Source of the DNA: Bacteroidota bacterium
GTDB taxonomy: Bacteria > Bacteroidota > Bacteroidia > NS11-12g > UBA955
Length of the DNA: 64,000 bases
Direction of reading: 5' to 3'
Assembly: GCA_016787485.1 (NCBI GenBank)
Contig: JAEUUL010000022.1
Coordinates: 177,887 to 241,886, forward strand
Shown piece by piece: positions 35,421 to 44,356 of the stretch. Under the pieces are notes generated by a model. The model searched no databases. It was not told the DNA's origin and saw only the letters and a list, made by a program, of their open reading frames with translations. Both the position numbers and the translations under genes were made by a program. Position 1 is the first letter of the stretch; the number at the start of each line of letters is the position of its first letter.

Positions 35421-36702
35421 GGTAATAGTCCTTCTTGCCTTTTTGGGCAATCAGGTATTTTCCATGCAACAAATATTCAGCGTTGATTGCAGCAGCCGGG
35501 TCGGTACATTTCACTTTATTTATTGAAAACCCGTTTGCCTGAATCATTTTCCGGGCTTCGCCCTTGCTGGGAAATATGGTGGTGGAAACACAGAGCAGAT
35601 CCAGAATGGGAATACCTGCAGTGAGTTCAGACACGGAAACCGTAAATTTTTCCATCCCTTCCAGTGAGCTTTCCAGTGTGGGCAGATCCAGTGCCTTCAG
35701 GTCGTCGGCAGATCCTTTGCCAAAAAATATTTCAGTAGCCTTTACCGCCATTTCAAAATCACTCTCAGAATGCACACGGATGGTCATTTCTTTTGCCAAT
35801 TCCTTTTGAAGGGTGCGCAGGTGCTCCTGGCCCTGATGTGCCTGAATTAAATCCGTAATTTCTGCTTTGTTACGCAGTGAATATATTTTAATAAACCGGA
35901 TAGCGTCTTCATCGGCAACATTGAGCCAGAACTGGTAGAACTTATAGGGAGAAGTTCTCTTTGGATCCAGCCATACATTGCCACCTTCGCTTTTTCCAAA
36001 TTTGGTGCCATCGCTTTTTGTAATGAGTGGTGCAGTGATAGCAAAAGCTTCCCCGCCTGCCTTGCGGCGAATCAGTTCGGTACCTGTGGTGATATTCCCC
36101 CATTGGTCGCTGCCACCCACTTGCAATTTACAACCCATGTTTTCGTACAGGTGTAAAAAATCATACCCCTGAACCAACTGGTACGTAAATTCTGTAAAAG
36201 ACAGGCCGCCGGCTTCAAGGCGATTTCTCACACTGTCTTTGCCCATCATATAATTCACAGTGATGTATTTACCTACATCACGGATAAATCCAAGAAAGTC
36301 AAACTTACTGAACCAATCGTAATTGTTCACCATCACAGCTTTGTTGGAAACCGAATCGAAATCCAGAAATTTCATCAGCTGTTTTTTCTGACAATCGAGA
36401 TTGTGGTTGAGGGTTTCCAGATTCAGGAGTTTGCGTTCGTCGCTTTTACCACTGGGATCGCCCACCATACCTGTTGCGCCGCCCACCAGAGCCACAGGAA
36501 TATGGCCTGCGCGCTGCAGGTGAATAAGCAGGGTAATGGGAACAAGATTGCCAATATGGAGAGAATCTGCGGTAGGGTCGAAACCCGCATAGCCTGTAAC
36601 CTGCGTGGTATTCAACAATTCCTGGGTGCCGGGCATGATGTCATGCAACAGCCCGCGCCATTTCAGTTCTTCGGTAAAGTCAAAATTCGGAGTAAAGGCC
36701 AT
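35404..36702 (-). CDS. tyrS: Tyrosyl-tRNA synthetase
   Basis: A class Ic synthetase of about 432 residues charging tRNA-Tyr. HIGN (in [11 protein letters not shown]) and KFGKS (TKFGKSEGG) are the ATP-binding signatures; the C-terminus is an S4-like RNA-binding domain ([18 protein letters not shown]). I use the ATG at 36702; an ATG at 36723 would add seven residues with no family support. Confidence 0.95.
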   Translation of the reverse strand: MAFTPNFDFTEELKWRGLLHDIMPGTQELLNTTQVTGYAGFDPTADSLHIGNLVPITLLIHLQRAGHIPVALVGGATGMVGDPSGKSDERKLLNLETLNHNLDCQKKQLMKFLDFDSVSNKAVMVNNYDWFSKFDFLGFIRDVGKYITVNYMMGKDSVRNRLEAGGLSFTEFTYQLVQGYDFLHLYENMGCKLQVGGSDQWGNITTGTELIRRKAGGEAFAITAPLITKSDGTKFGKSEGGNVWLDPKRTSPYKFYQFWLNVADEDAIRFIKIYSLRNKAEITDLIQAHQGQEHLRTLQKELAKEMTIRVHSESDFEMAVKATEIFFGKGSADDLKALDLPTLESSLEGMEKFTVSVSELTAGIPILDLLCVSTTIFPSKGEARKMIQANGFSINKVKCTDPAAAINAEYLLHGKYLIAQKGKKDYYLIELQ

Positions 36703-36738
36703 GGGGGCGGCAAAATTAGCCAATTGGCGGCAAATGTC

Positions 36739-37170
36739 TCAGGCAATGCCGCTTTCTTTGCGGTTTTTGAGCACATACGACATGTACTCCTTCAACTGAT
36801 TTATTTGTTCTTCCTCGAGACCACTGGTGGCAAAACTCACCACCTGACCAGATTCTTTAATCATGAAATTGATTTCATACACCAGATAGTCTATACGCTG
36901 CAAGTAATTCCATGGGATGAAAATAAGGCGGGAAACAAGGCTTTGGCGCCAGCTGATGCCATTTTCATCGGCTTTAACAAAATAGGCGCCGCTGCGCTTT
37001 TTGTAAATAAAAAATGCCAGGGGAATGGCAATTGCCAGCCATACAGCTCCACCTTTCCAGCCAAAAATTCCAAAATGCAGTGCCCATACCGCAAAAACAA
37101 ACACTGCAGCTACAGCCAGCACGGGATATTCTGCGCGTGATTTGGGAATTGAAAAATAACAGGTCTGCAT
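36739..37170 (-). CDS. Small membrane protein with PH-like domain
   Basis: A 143-residue protein of unknown function. Two hydrophobic helices (about 15-32 and 40-56) are followed by a beta-rich segment (AYFVKADENGISWRQ...FIPWNYLQRIDYL) that resembles bacterial PH-like (YcxB/DUF) membrane proteins. The true start is the ATG at 37170, which overlaps the TGA of the upstream T9SS cargo gene by one base; the longer open frame upstream lies inside that gene. Confidence 0.65.
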   Translation of the reverse strand: MQTCYFSIPKSRAEYPVLAVAAVFVFAVWALHFGIFGWKGGAVWLAIAIPLAFFIYKKRSGAYFVKADENGISWRQSLVSRLIFIPWNYLQRIDYLVYEINFMIKESGQVVSFATSGLEEEQINQLKEYMSYVLKNRKESGIA

Positions 37171-37865
37171 CAGTTCCGAATAAATTTTTTTGTTGTTTTT
37201 CCATCGGTAATCCAATAGATACCAGAGGGCAGATTGTCTAAACCGAGAGTAATCACATTCTGCCGGATGGAGGCAGAAGGAAAGACTTCTTTTCCCTGGG
37301 CAGAAAAGCAGCGGGGCAATGAAGACAGGCCTGTAACAAATAATTTGTCTGATGAGGGTACAGGATAAAGTGACCACTCACCGGGTACAACAGGTTGAAG
37401 CCAGGCTGCAGTGCCATCCACATTCAGTATAAACTGACGTATGGTATCGCCCTGGGTAATGGGGGTGGAACCCAATTTGGCATAGCCCAATGCAGCTATT
37501 TTTAATGGGTAAACTCCGGCCTGGGCTACAGTACCATATATCCGTATACAACGAACGGTATCCCATACAAAAATGCAGCGGGGGTGCAGACACTGATAGC
37601 TGACACCAGCTGGCAGACCTACAACACCTGTTACTTTAATACTGTCAACTTTTACCGGAATCTTTACTGTACCCACCATTCTGAAGGTATCGCGAACCGA
37701 AAGAACAGAAATGATCTGTTCAAAAGCCACTCCTTCCTGCTGCCGGTCGAGGGCAGCAGGTTTATAACCCGGTGTTTTAAGGGAAGTATCGGGGGTGCAT
37801 ATCTGGGCATTTGCCTGAAATGCAGCACCGGCGAAAACCAAACAAAAAAGGATGTTGCGTATCAT
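37170..37865 (-). CDS. T9SS type A sorting domain protein, unknown function
   Basis: A secreted protein of about 231 residues. The ATG at 37865 gives a signal peptide ending AFQANAQ. The middle is a beta-sandwich-like region with repeated Val/Ile-rich strands. Residues about 155-231 form a T9SS sorting domain (WSLYPVPSSDKLFV ... LPSGIYWI ... KKFIRN). No catalytic motif was seen. It is divergent from the TonB-dependent receptor gene (27 bp between starts) and coupled to the PH-like gene. Confidence 0.75.
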   Translation of the reverse strand: MIRNILFCLVFAGAAFQANAQICTPDTSLKTPGYKPAALDRQQEGVAFEQIISVLSVRDTFRMVGTVKIPVKVDSIKVTGVVGLPAGVSYQCLHPRCIFVWDTVRCIRIYGTVAQAGVYPLKIAALGYAKLGSTPITQGDTIRQFILNVDGTAAWLQPVVPGEWSLYPVPSSDKLFVTGLSSLPRCFSAQGKEVFPSASIRQNVITLGLDNLPSGIYWITDGKTTKKFIRN

Positions 37866-37892
37866 TGTGCCAATAATCGGGTGCGAATTTAC

Positions 37893-40262
37893 ATGCAAAA
37901 CCCCAGAAGATTCCGAATGCTTGTCCTTATGCTCTGGGCCTTGGGGAACAGTTCCCTGAAGGCACAGACCTGCCTCCTGTTTAAGGCAGAAAGCGGACTG
38001 TCAGCAGAACCTGCAACCGTAGAAGGCTGGACACGTTTTGGCATGCAGGTAAAATTCAACCATACCCCGCCGGGGGGCTGCTGGATGCCGGATCAGCCCC
38101 TCACCCGGTTGAAGGTAACAGCAGAAGGGTATGAAGTACTGGATACCTTTTTCAAAACGGACATACCCTTACAGTCTGACCTTGTACTGATTTTTGTTCT
38201 AAAACCCCGCATTCTTCTGCTGGACCAGGTGGTGGTGAGCAGCAACCGGTGGGCAACGCAACTGAAAAAAAGCCCGGTCAGCATCAGCATTCTCAAGCCC
38301 TACCTGATACAGAACCGCATCAGTACCGATTTTGGGCAGGCGCTGGAACAGGTACCCGGAGTGCATGTTGCAGATAATCAGGTAAATATCAGGAATGGCT
38401 CTGGCTGGAGCTACGGAGCCGGAAGCCGGGTGATGGTATTGCTGGATGATTTACCACTGCTGAGTCCGGATGCCAATGCAGCCCAGTTTTCCTTTATGCC
38501 TCTGGAAAATATTGCCGGGGTTGAGGTTGTAAAAAGCGCAGGCTCTGTACTTTATGGTTCCAGTGCATTAAACGGAATTGTTAATTTAAAAAGTGCAGAA
38601 CCTGAGGAAAAACTACAAATTCAAGGCTCGGCATTTTCGGGCTTATATTCCTCACCCCGGCTGGACAGCATGCGGTGGGACAATACAACCCGCACCCTGC
38701 ATGGCAGTCAGGGTTACATTTCCCAATTGTTGCCGAAAAAAAGCGGAGGCAACCTGCAATTGAGTGGCACCTGGAATGCGCTGTGGAACAACGGGTATCG
38801 TATGAACGAGTATGACCGGCGACTCAGGCTTGGCGGCAAAATGGTAAGAACTTTTATTCTCCGCAGATACAGACATAACGGAAACAGTTCTGTTGTATTT
38901 CCGACCCTGAAGCTGGGACTGAGTACACAGGTACAAACCGGAAAAAACGGAAGCTTTTTGTTGTGGGAAAGCCGGCAAATGGCCTGGACCCCGCTTGACA
39001 GCGGATTCACATTTTCACTGAGCCGCAAATTCACACTGGACCCCTTTGTTCAATACAATTCGGGTAATGGCAGGCATATGCACAAGCTGCAGGGACGATA
39101 TTACTGGCTCGACAATCAGGTAGACAATGGAAATGCCGCCAATGACCAGAGCAATGGCAGCAGCCTGGTCTATACAGAGTATAAAGGCAACAGTGCCTTT
39201 ATTCAGCGGAAACTAAAGCTGGCCTATGGGGCAGTTGCCATGCAGGGAGAAACGCATAGTCCGCTTTTCAGCGGCAAACAGCGAACCAAAAACCTGGCAG
39301 CCTATGGCCAGGCAGAATTTACAACAGGGCCGGTTACAGGTACATTTGGCACACGCTATGAATGGTACAAACTGAACCAATTCGCACAAAGCAAGCCGGT
39401 ATTCCGGGCCGGATTGAATGTTCAGGCCCTGAAGGCTACGTTTTTCAGGGCAAGTGTGGGGCAGGGATATCGTTTTCCCAGTATGGCTGAGTCCTTTATC
39501 ACAACATCGGCCGGCCCTGTTACAGTGTACCCAAATCCGAACCTGAAACCAGAAACCGGGTTGAGTGCAGAGGCGGGTGTGAAACAGGGATACAGAATCG
39601 GCCGGTTTCGCGGATATGCAGATCTGGCAATTTACCGCATGGAGTACCGGAATATGATGGAATTTTCATTTGCCCAATGGGGAGACATCAGCAATCCATC
39701 GTTCGGGTTGGGGTTTAAAAGCGTAAACGTAGGAGCAACCCGCATAGAGGGATGGGAACTGGAAACTGCGGCAGAAGGGAAAATAAAAAAACTGAACCTT
39801 CAGGTGCTGGCCGGTTATACCTATTCTAATCCAATCTGTCTGAACCCGGCGCAAACCTATGCCAAAGACAACGGCGGGAGCTTACTCAGTTTTGAAAACA
39901 CACGCAGTGACAGTACCCGATTCCTGAAATACAGGTACAAGCATTTGTTCAGGGCAGATATACAAGTCGGGTATAAAAATGCAGAAATGGGCATAAGTGT
40001 ACGGTATAACTCAGCCATGCTGAATATGGACAAAGCTTTTGTGGATTTCCCTCTGATGGCCTTTGTTCCGGGTATTGGGGAAGCCAGAAATCTGTATGGC
40101 TCGGCCGCATTGGTGGATGTGCGTTGCGGATACCAGATATCCCGCCACCTGAGGGCAAACGGTATGGTTTATAATGTCTTCAATATACTGTATATGGCGC
40201 GGCCTGCGGATATTAGACCCCCCAGAACTGTACAACTGCAGTTGTTGTGGAAATTGCGGTGA
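37893..40262 (+). CDS. TonB-dependent outer-membrane receptor
   Basis: About 789 residues from the ATG at 37893 (an ATG at 37917 is also possible); the longer open frame runs back over the divergent gene. A signal peptide (ending SSLKAQ) is followed by a short region of about 75 residues and then the plug domain (LDQVVVSSNRWATQLKKSP ... ALEQVPGVHV ... VEVVKSAGSVLYGSSALNG). The rest is a 22-strand-type barrel ending in a typical TonB-receptor C-terminus (PRTVQLQLLWKLR). No SusD partner is adjacent, so a siderophore, vitamin or metal substrate is as likely as a glycan. Confidence 0.9.
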   Translation: MQNPRRFRMLVLMLWALGNSSLKAQTCLLFKAESGLSAEPATVEGWTRFGMQVKFNHTPPGGCWMPDQPLTRLKVTAEGYEVLDTFFKTDIPLQSDLVLIFVLKPRILLLDQVVVSSNRWATQLKKSPVSISILKPYLIQNRISTDFGQALEQVPGVHVADNQVNIRNGSGWSYGAGSRVMVLLDDLPLLSPDANAAQFSFMPLENIAGVEVVKSAGSVLYGSSALNGIVNLKSAEPEEKLQIQGSAFSGLYSSPRLDSMRWDNTTRTLHGSQGYISQLLPKKSGGNLQLSGTWNALWNNGYRMNEYDRRLRLGGKMVRTFILRRYRHNGNSSVVFPTLKLGLSTQVQTGKNGSFLLWESRQMAWTPLDSGFTFSLSRKFTLDPFVQYNSGNGRHMHKLQGRYYWLDNQVDNGNAANDQSNGSSLVYTEYKGNSAFIQRKLKLAYGAVAMQGETHSPLFSGKQRTKNLAAYGQAEFTTGPVTGTFGTRYEWYKLNQFAQSKPVFRAGLNVQALKATFFRASVGQGYRFPSMAESFITTSAGPVTVYPNPNLKPETGLSAEAGVKQGYRIGRFRGYADLAIYRMEYRNMMEFSFAQWGDISNPSFGLGFKSVNVGATRIEGWELETAAEGKIKKLNLQVLAGYTYSNPICLNPAQTYAKDNGGSLLSFENTRSDSTRFLKYRYKHLFRADIQVGYKNAEMGISVRYNSAMLNMDKAFVDFPLMAFVPGIGEARNLYGSAALVDVRCGYQISRHLRANGMVYNVFNILYMARPADIRPPRTVQLQLLWKLR

Positions 40263-40295
40263 TAATCGCTGCGCCAATCATTTTACATTCGATGC

Positions 40296-40724
40296 ATGAA
40301 AAGGTGGATATGGGTTGCTGTTGTATTGCTGCTGGGGGGCGCATGCAAAAAATCGGACATGGCAAAAGCCAAAAAACGGATAAGAGAGCAGGCTCAGTGG
40401 GAAGCCGTATGGATATTGGGGCAAAAGCCAGACAGTGTGCAAACACCCAGGCCCAGGCTCCGTTTTGATTTTGCCAACGCATTGTGCGCCGGAAACGGGG
40501 GTTGTAACACGTATCAGGCCATTCTGCACATCACTGAAAAGGACCTCAGCATTTCCAATCTCACGGCGTTCAAGGCTTTGTGTGGACAACCCAGAGATGG
40601 GATGGAAGCTGCCTTCTTCAATGCGCTGAGCCGCACAAGTAAAGCCCGGGCAAAGGGGGATGATCTGGAATTGCTGGAAGCAAATGGCAATACGCTATTG
40701 GTATTGACACCCGCCCTGTGGTAG
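40296..40724 (+). CDS. META-domain lipoprotein
   Basis: A 142-residue lipoprotein: signal helix with lipobox GGAC (cysteine at about 17), then a META/HslJ-like domain (RLRFDFANALCAGNGGCNTYQA ... ALCGQPRDGMEAAFFNAL). In E. coli HslJ this domain is linked to stress resistance; here the function is unknown. Confidence 0.75.
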   Translation: MKRWIWVAVVLLLGGACKKSDMAKAKKRIREQAQWEAVWILGQKPDSVQTPRPRLRFDFANALCAGNGGCNTYQAILHITEKDLSISNLTAFKALCGQPRDGMEAAFFNALSRTSKARAKGDDLELLEANGNTLLVLTPALW

Positions 40725-40737
40725 AGATTGCCGTTTC

Positions 40738-40769
40738 TTTGGGTTGGAGGTTATTTTTTGTTACCTTTG
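40738..40769 (+). promoter_or_regulatory. Strong promoter of gapA
   Basis: TTTG (40738-40741), 20-nt spacer, TACCTTTG (40762-40769), a perfect match to the Bacteroidota consensus. It lies 24 nt before the gapA ATG at 40794, which supports that start over an upstream in-frame ATG at 40728. Confidence 0.8.
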
Positions 40770-40793
40770 CGGCCCTTAAAACCCAACATAAAA

Positions 40794-41804
40794 ATGAGTT
40801 CTGTAAAAGTAGCCATTAATGGCTTTGGCCGCATCGGCCGTCTGGTTTTCCGCCAGATTTACAACATGGAAGGCATCGACGTTGTTGCCATCAATGACCT
40901 CACCAGCCCGGCTGTACTGGCCCACCTGCTGAAATACGACAGCGCACAGGGACGTTTCAACGAAAACGTTACTGCTACTGAAAACTCCATCATTGTAAAC
41001 GGACACGAAGTAAAGATTTACGCGCAAAAAGATCCCGCACAGATTCCCTGGGGCAACCATGGAGTGGATGTGGTGATTGAAAGCACCGGTTTCTTTACGG
41101 ATAAAGACAAAGCTGCCGCACACATTGCAGCAGGTGCCAAACGTGTAGTTATCTCCGCCCCCGCCACGGGTGACCTGAAAACTGTGGTATTCAACGTAAA
41201 CCACCACATTCTGGATGGCAGCGAAACCATCATCAGCTGCGCCAGCTGCACCACCAACTGTCTGGCTCCCATGGCCAAGGTACTGAACGACAACTTCACC
41301 ATCAAGGCTGGCAGCATGACCACCATCCATGCTTACACCAACGACCAGAACACCCTGGATGCTCCGCACCCTAAAGGGGATTTGCGACGTGCCCGCGCTG
41401 CCGCACAGAATATTGTGCCCAACAGCACCGGTGCTGCCAAGGCCATTGGTCTGGTACTGCCCGAACTGGCCGGCAAACTGGACGGCGGCGCCCAGCGCGT
41501 ACCCACCATCACCGGTTCTGTAACCGAGCTGACTGCCATCCTGGACAAGAAGACCAGCGCTGCAGAAATCAACGCTGCCATGAAAGCCGCTGCCAACGAA
41601 AGCTTTGGATACACTGAAGAAGAACTGGTAAGCACCGATATCATCGGAATCAACTACGGCTCCCTGTTTGATGCCACCCAAACCAAAGTGGTAACTGTAG
41701 GCGACGCCCAGCTGGTGAAAGTGGTAAGCTGGTACGATAACGAAATGAGCTATGTGAGCCAACTGGTTCGCACCGTGCACCATTTCGCCGGCCTGATCAG
41801 CTGA
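40794..41804 (+). CDS. gapA: Glyceraldehyde-3-phosphate dehydrogenase, type I
   Basis: A 336-residue glycolytic enzyme oxidising glyceraldehyde-3-phosphate with NAD. Signatures are [15 protein letters not shown] (Rossmann), the active-site SCASCTTNC with the catalytic cysteine, and [13 protein letters not shown] at the end. Start is set by the promoter and family alignment at 40794. It is strongly codon-biased towards C-ending codons compared with neighbours, as expected of a highly expressed gene. A terminator follows. Confidence 0.97.
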   Translation: MSSVKVAINGFGRIGRLVFRQIYNMEGIDVVAINDLTSPAVLAHLLKYDSAQGRFNENVTATENSIIVNGHEVKIYAQKDPAQIPWGNHGVDVVIESTGFFTDKDKAAAHIAAGAKRVVISAPATGDLKTVVFNVNHHILDGSETIISCASCTTNCLAPMAKVLNDNFTIKAGSMTTIHAYTNDQNTLDAPHPKGDLRRARAAAQNIVPNSTGAAKAIGLVLPELAGKLDGGAQRVPTITGSVTELTAILDKKTSAAEINAAMKAAANESFGYTEEELVSTDIIGINYGSLFDATQTKVVTVGDAQLVKVVSWYDNEMSYVSQLVRTVHHFAGLIS

Positions 41805-41825
41805 TAGAAAGACTGAAAAACCATA

Positions 41826-41856
41826 AAACCCGGGCAGCCTTGTCCGGGTTTTTTTA
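41826..41856 (+). terminator. Intrinsic terminator of gapA
   Basis: AAACCCGG (41826-41833) pairs with CCGGGTTT (41844-41851), followed by T residues to 41855. Confidence 0.9.
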
Positions 41857-41924
41857 TGGCCACACGCCCCGGAACATCCGGGGCAATTCCGTAAAATTGT
41901 AATCCCATATTTTCGTTGAACCCC

Positions 41925-42179
41925 ATGGATATTTCACTACCCAATATTCCCCCCGGCAAATACCGCCACTACAAAGGCAAAGAATACGAAGTAATGGGCA
42001 TGGCCCTGCACAGCGAAACACTGGAACCCATGGTGGTGTATAAACCTCTGTATCAAACACCGGATATACCCGAAGGCATCTTGTGGGTTCGGCCTGCTGC
42101 AATGTGGCAGGAAATGGTGGTTTTTGAAGGCAAAACCATGGAAAGATTTACCATCATAACGGACCCGGAAAACAGATAA
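41925..42179 (+). CDS. DUF1653 family protein
   Basis: An 84-residue protein (an ATG three codons earlier at 41916 is also open). It matches the short DUF1653 family: GKYRHYKGKEYEVMGMALHS, MVVYKPLY, and LWVRPAAMWQEMV. The fold is a small beta barrel; no function is established. It is preceded by a hairpin GCCCCGG-aacat-CCGGGGC at 41868-41886. Confidence 0.85.
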   Translation: MDISLPNIPPGKYRHYKGKEYEVMGMALHSETLEPMVVYKPLYQTPDIPEGILWVRPAAMWQEMVVFEGKTMERFTIITDPENR

Positions 42180-42190
42180 TTCCTGAAAAT

Positions 42191-42877
42191 TTGATACGGC
42201 ACCTTTTCATATTTTTTGCACTCCTGAATTTCCGGTTTCTTGCCGGGCAAATAATCAAAGGACGGGTACTGGATGACGATGGACAGGCGCCTGAGGTGGA
42301 ACTGCTGGTTATACTCCAAACCGATACCCTGCTGATTGATTCTGCGATTACAACCAGCGGCCATTTCTTACTGAGGGGCCCTTCGGATTTTAAAGAAAAC
42401 CTGACCCTGAGAACCGTAAATCTGCCCCAGAAGAAACTGGGTCCGTGCGCATGGGATGTATCACCCCTTTATTTTGAAGTGGTGCGCAATATTTCCCTGC
42501 GGTCTGATACCACCACCGTGTTGCTCAAATGCAGCCGTGTGCTGGAAGAGTACAGCAGTCCGGTCATAGAATTCAAAACCGGCGAAAACACACTTGATAC
42601 CCTATCTGAACCCATGGGTATTCAGAATCTCGAACGGCTGGCTTGCATACAGTCCCTGCTCAGATCCGGATTATACCTGAAAATAACCGGGTATGCATCA
42701 AAACAAGTCTTTGGGTCGGAAACACTGGCTACCCTGCGGACTCAGAAGGTGGCGGATTTCCTTGCAAACCGTTTTTCAGATCCGGACTGTATTGTGCTGC
42801 ACACAGAAGTAAGTGATGAAACCCTGAATGAGTTTGTAACTTTTCAATTTTCAAGATTGCCTTTTGTGAAAGAATAA
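42191..42877 (+). CDS. Hypothetical exported protein with OmpA-like C-terminal half
   Basis: A 228-residue protein starting with TTG at 42191, 11 nt after the DUF1653 gene. The N-terminus is a signal peptide (IFFALLNFRFLAGQ). Residues 20-110 look like a small beta-sandwich repeat (GRVLDDDGQAPEVELLVILQT), as in carboxypeptidase-regulatory-like modules. The C-terminal half (LYLKITGYASKQVFGSETLATLRTQKVADFLANRF) resembles the peptidoglycan-binding OmpA core but is divergent. Function unknown. Confidence 0.6.
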   Translation: MIRHLFIFFALLNFRFLAGQIIKGRVLDDDGQAPEVELLVILQTDTLLIDSAITTSGHFLLRGPSDFKENLTLRTVNLPQKKLGPCAWDVSPLYFEVVRNISLRSDTTTVLLKCSRVLEEYSSPVIEFKTGENTLDTLSEPMGIQNLERLACIQSLLRSGLYLKITGYASKQVFGSETLATLRTQKVADFLANRFSDPDCIVLHTEVSDETLNEFVTFQFSRLPFVKE

Positions 42878-42895
42878 CCCGCAGATTTCTTTCTC

Positions 42896-43813
42896 TTACC
42901 TCCCAAAAGGATCCGCTTTGTCTTTGCAGTTGCCGCCCGGACAATTGGTGGTGACGGAAATGCCCTGTTTCAGCAATTTCTTTTTTAATTCCAGATCATT
43001 CACTGTCCATGCATTGATCACAATATTTTTTTGTTGAAACCAATTTATTTTCTTTTCTGAAAGGTTGTTATATTCGGCATCTACCATTCCGCAACCCAGA
43101 AATGCAAGAATAAATCTGCTGCTGAGCAGCCAGGCATTGAATCCGGATGTGAGCATTTCTTCTTTGTTTGTTTTACGGTTTATGAAAGAATGGGCGATAT
43201 AAATATTTGGATTAGCCTGCCGTATGGCGTATAAATATTGCGGATAAAATGAGGAGGCAAATATATGTTGTAAGCTATGTTTAGCAGATAAGGAATCGAT
43301 AACAAACCCCATGCGTTTGGCTTCGTTATTTCCAAACAAATCCATATTGTTTCCTTTCACATCAAGCTCTATCACAACATCCCGGGGAAGGGAATCGAGT
43401 ACTTCTGCAAGTGTTGGAACCCTCAAATCCTTAATATTCCCTGACTCATCCTTTATTTTCAATTGTTTAATTTCCTTTAGTGTATAATCTATTGTTTTTC
43501 CCGTTCCGTTTGTGGTGCGGTCCAGGGTCATATCATGCATTACGATAAGGTGCCCGTCTTTGGTTAACTGCACATCCATTTCCAGTGCTTTCGCACCGGT
43601 GGAAAGGGATTCACGCATGGTAGGAATGGCATTTTCAATACCGATTTCCCAGCCACCACGGTGCGCTATTTCGATCCCTTTGAAATGCGAGGGTACCGCT
43701 TGCAACGGAAATTTGAAATACAAGAAAGTGAGCAGAAGTATTAAAATCAAAGTTACAGTAATGACTAATATTCCTTTGGCGATTTTTCGCAGAATGTACT
43801 TTGTATTTTTCAT
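42896..43813 (-). CDS. Glycerophosphodiester phosphodiesterase
   Basis: A 305-residue membrane-anchored GDPD: an N-terminal helix (about 13-32) then the TIM-barrel domain with IAHRGGWEIGIENAI, EMDVQLTKDG and MHDMTLDRTTNGTG. It would release glycerol-3-phosphate from deacylated phospholipids. The last residues are rather cysteine- and glycine-rich (CPGGNCKDKAD). Confidence 0.92.
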   Translation of the reverse strand: MKNTKYILRKIAKGILVITVTLILILLLTFLYFKFPLQAVPSHFKGIEIAHRGGWEIGIENAIPTMRESLSTGAKALEMDVQLTKDGHLIVMHDMTLDRTTNGTGKTIDYTLKEIKQLKIKDESGNIKDLRVPTLAEVLDSLPRDVVIELDVKGNNMDLFGNNEAKRMGFVIDSLSAKHSLQHIFASSFYPQYLYAIRQANPNIYIAHSFINRKTNKEEMLTSGFNAWLLSSRFILAFLGCGMVDAEYNNLSEKKINWFQQKNIVINAWTVNDLELKKKLLKQGISVTTNCPGGNCKDKADPFGR

Positions 43814-43845
43814 CTGATCCTACAAACATAGGCTGAAAAAGACAA

Positions 43846-43883
43846 GAAATAAAAAAGCCCGGTTGCAAAAATGCGAACCGGGC
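43846..43883 (-). terminator. Intrinsic terminator after the small membrane-protein gene
   Basis: On the minus strand AGCCCGGTT (43883-43875) pairs with AACCGGGCT (43863-43855), followed by a T-run. It stops transcription from the 43912-44169 gene before the GDPD gene begins. Confidence 0.85.
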
Positions 43884-43911
43884 TATGCACAAAAACCAGG
43901 AAGGTTGGGGG

Positions 43912-44169
43912 TTAAAAATGAGCCGGATGATTTCCGGTGCTGTCCTCGCGATTAAACAAGGTGTTTGTATATTCGATAAATGCATTGCGAATTCCCAACC
44001 AACCTTCGGAAGGCCAGGCTGTAAGACAACTGATGAGCCCGATAGGCATGAACAGCCATGCCAGCAATCCATCGGTAAAAGAACGGTGTGAATTTCCGCT
44101 GAACTGGCTAACCAGTACAGCAATAAGGGAAATCATGGGCCAAGCCAGGGCAATCAATAAAGTGTTCAT
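43912..44169 (-). CDS. Small membrane protein, unknown
   Basis: An 85-residue protein with two hydrophobic helices (about 3-22 and 34-52). It is judged real because a Shine-Dalgarno-like AGGAG lies 5 nt ahead of the ATG and a clear terminator follows the stop. No family was recognised. Confidence 0.6.
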   Translation of the reverse strand: MNTLLIALAWPMISLIAVLVSQFSGNSHRSFTDGLLAWLFMPIGLISCLTAWPSEGWLGIRNAFIEYTNTLFNREDSTGNHPAHF

Positions 44170-44356
44170 TTTTACTCCTTTTTATTAAATGGGTTTCACA
44201 TCGTCCGCAAAATCCGGAATCCGATTTCCATTTTCTGCGGGCATTTACTTATCAGACGTAAATTTCGGCAGAATGTTCGCTGAAAACATAAAAATAAATT
44301 GCAAATGACAATTTGGATACGCATATCTGATACTGTGATGACCGGACTATAAGAAA

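Noticed and set aside
40776-41783. A 335-codon open frame opposite gapA
   Set aside because: It is a mirror of the highly codon-biased GAPDH gene; long antisense frames are common there and the sequence shows no family motif.
41868-41886. The hairpin GCCCCGG-aacat-CCGGGGC before the DUF1653 gene as a riboswitch
   Set aside because: It is a simple hairpin without a T-run or conserved aptamer features; possibly part of the gapA 3' region.
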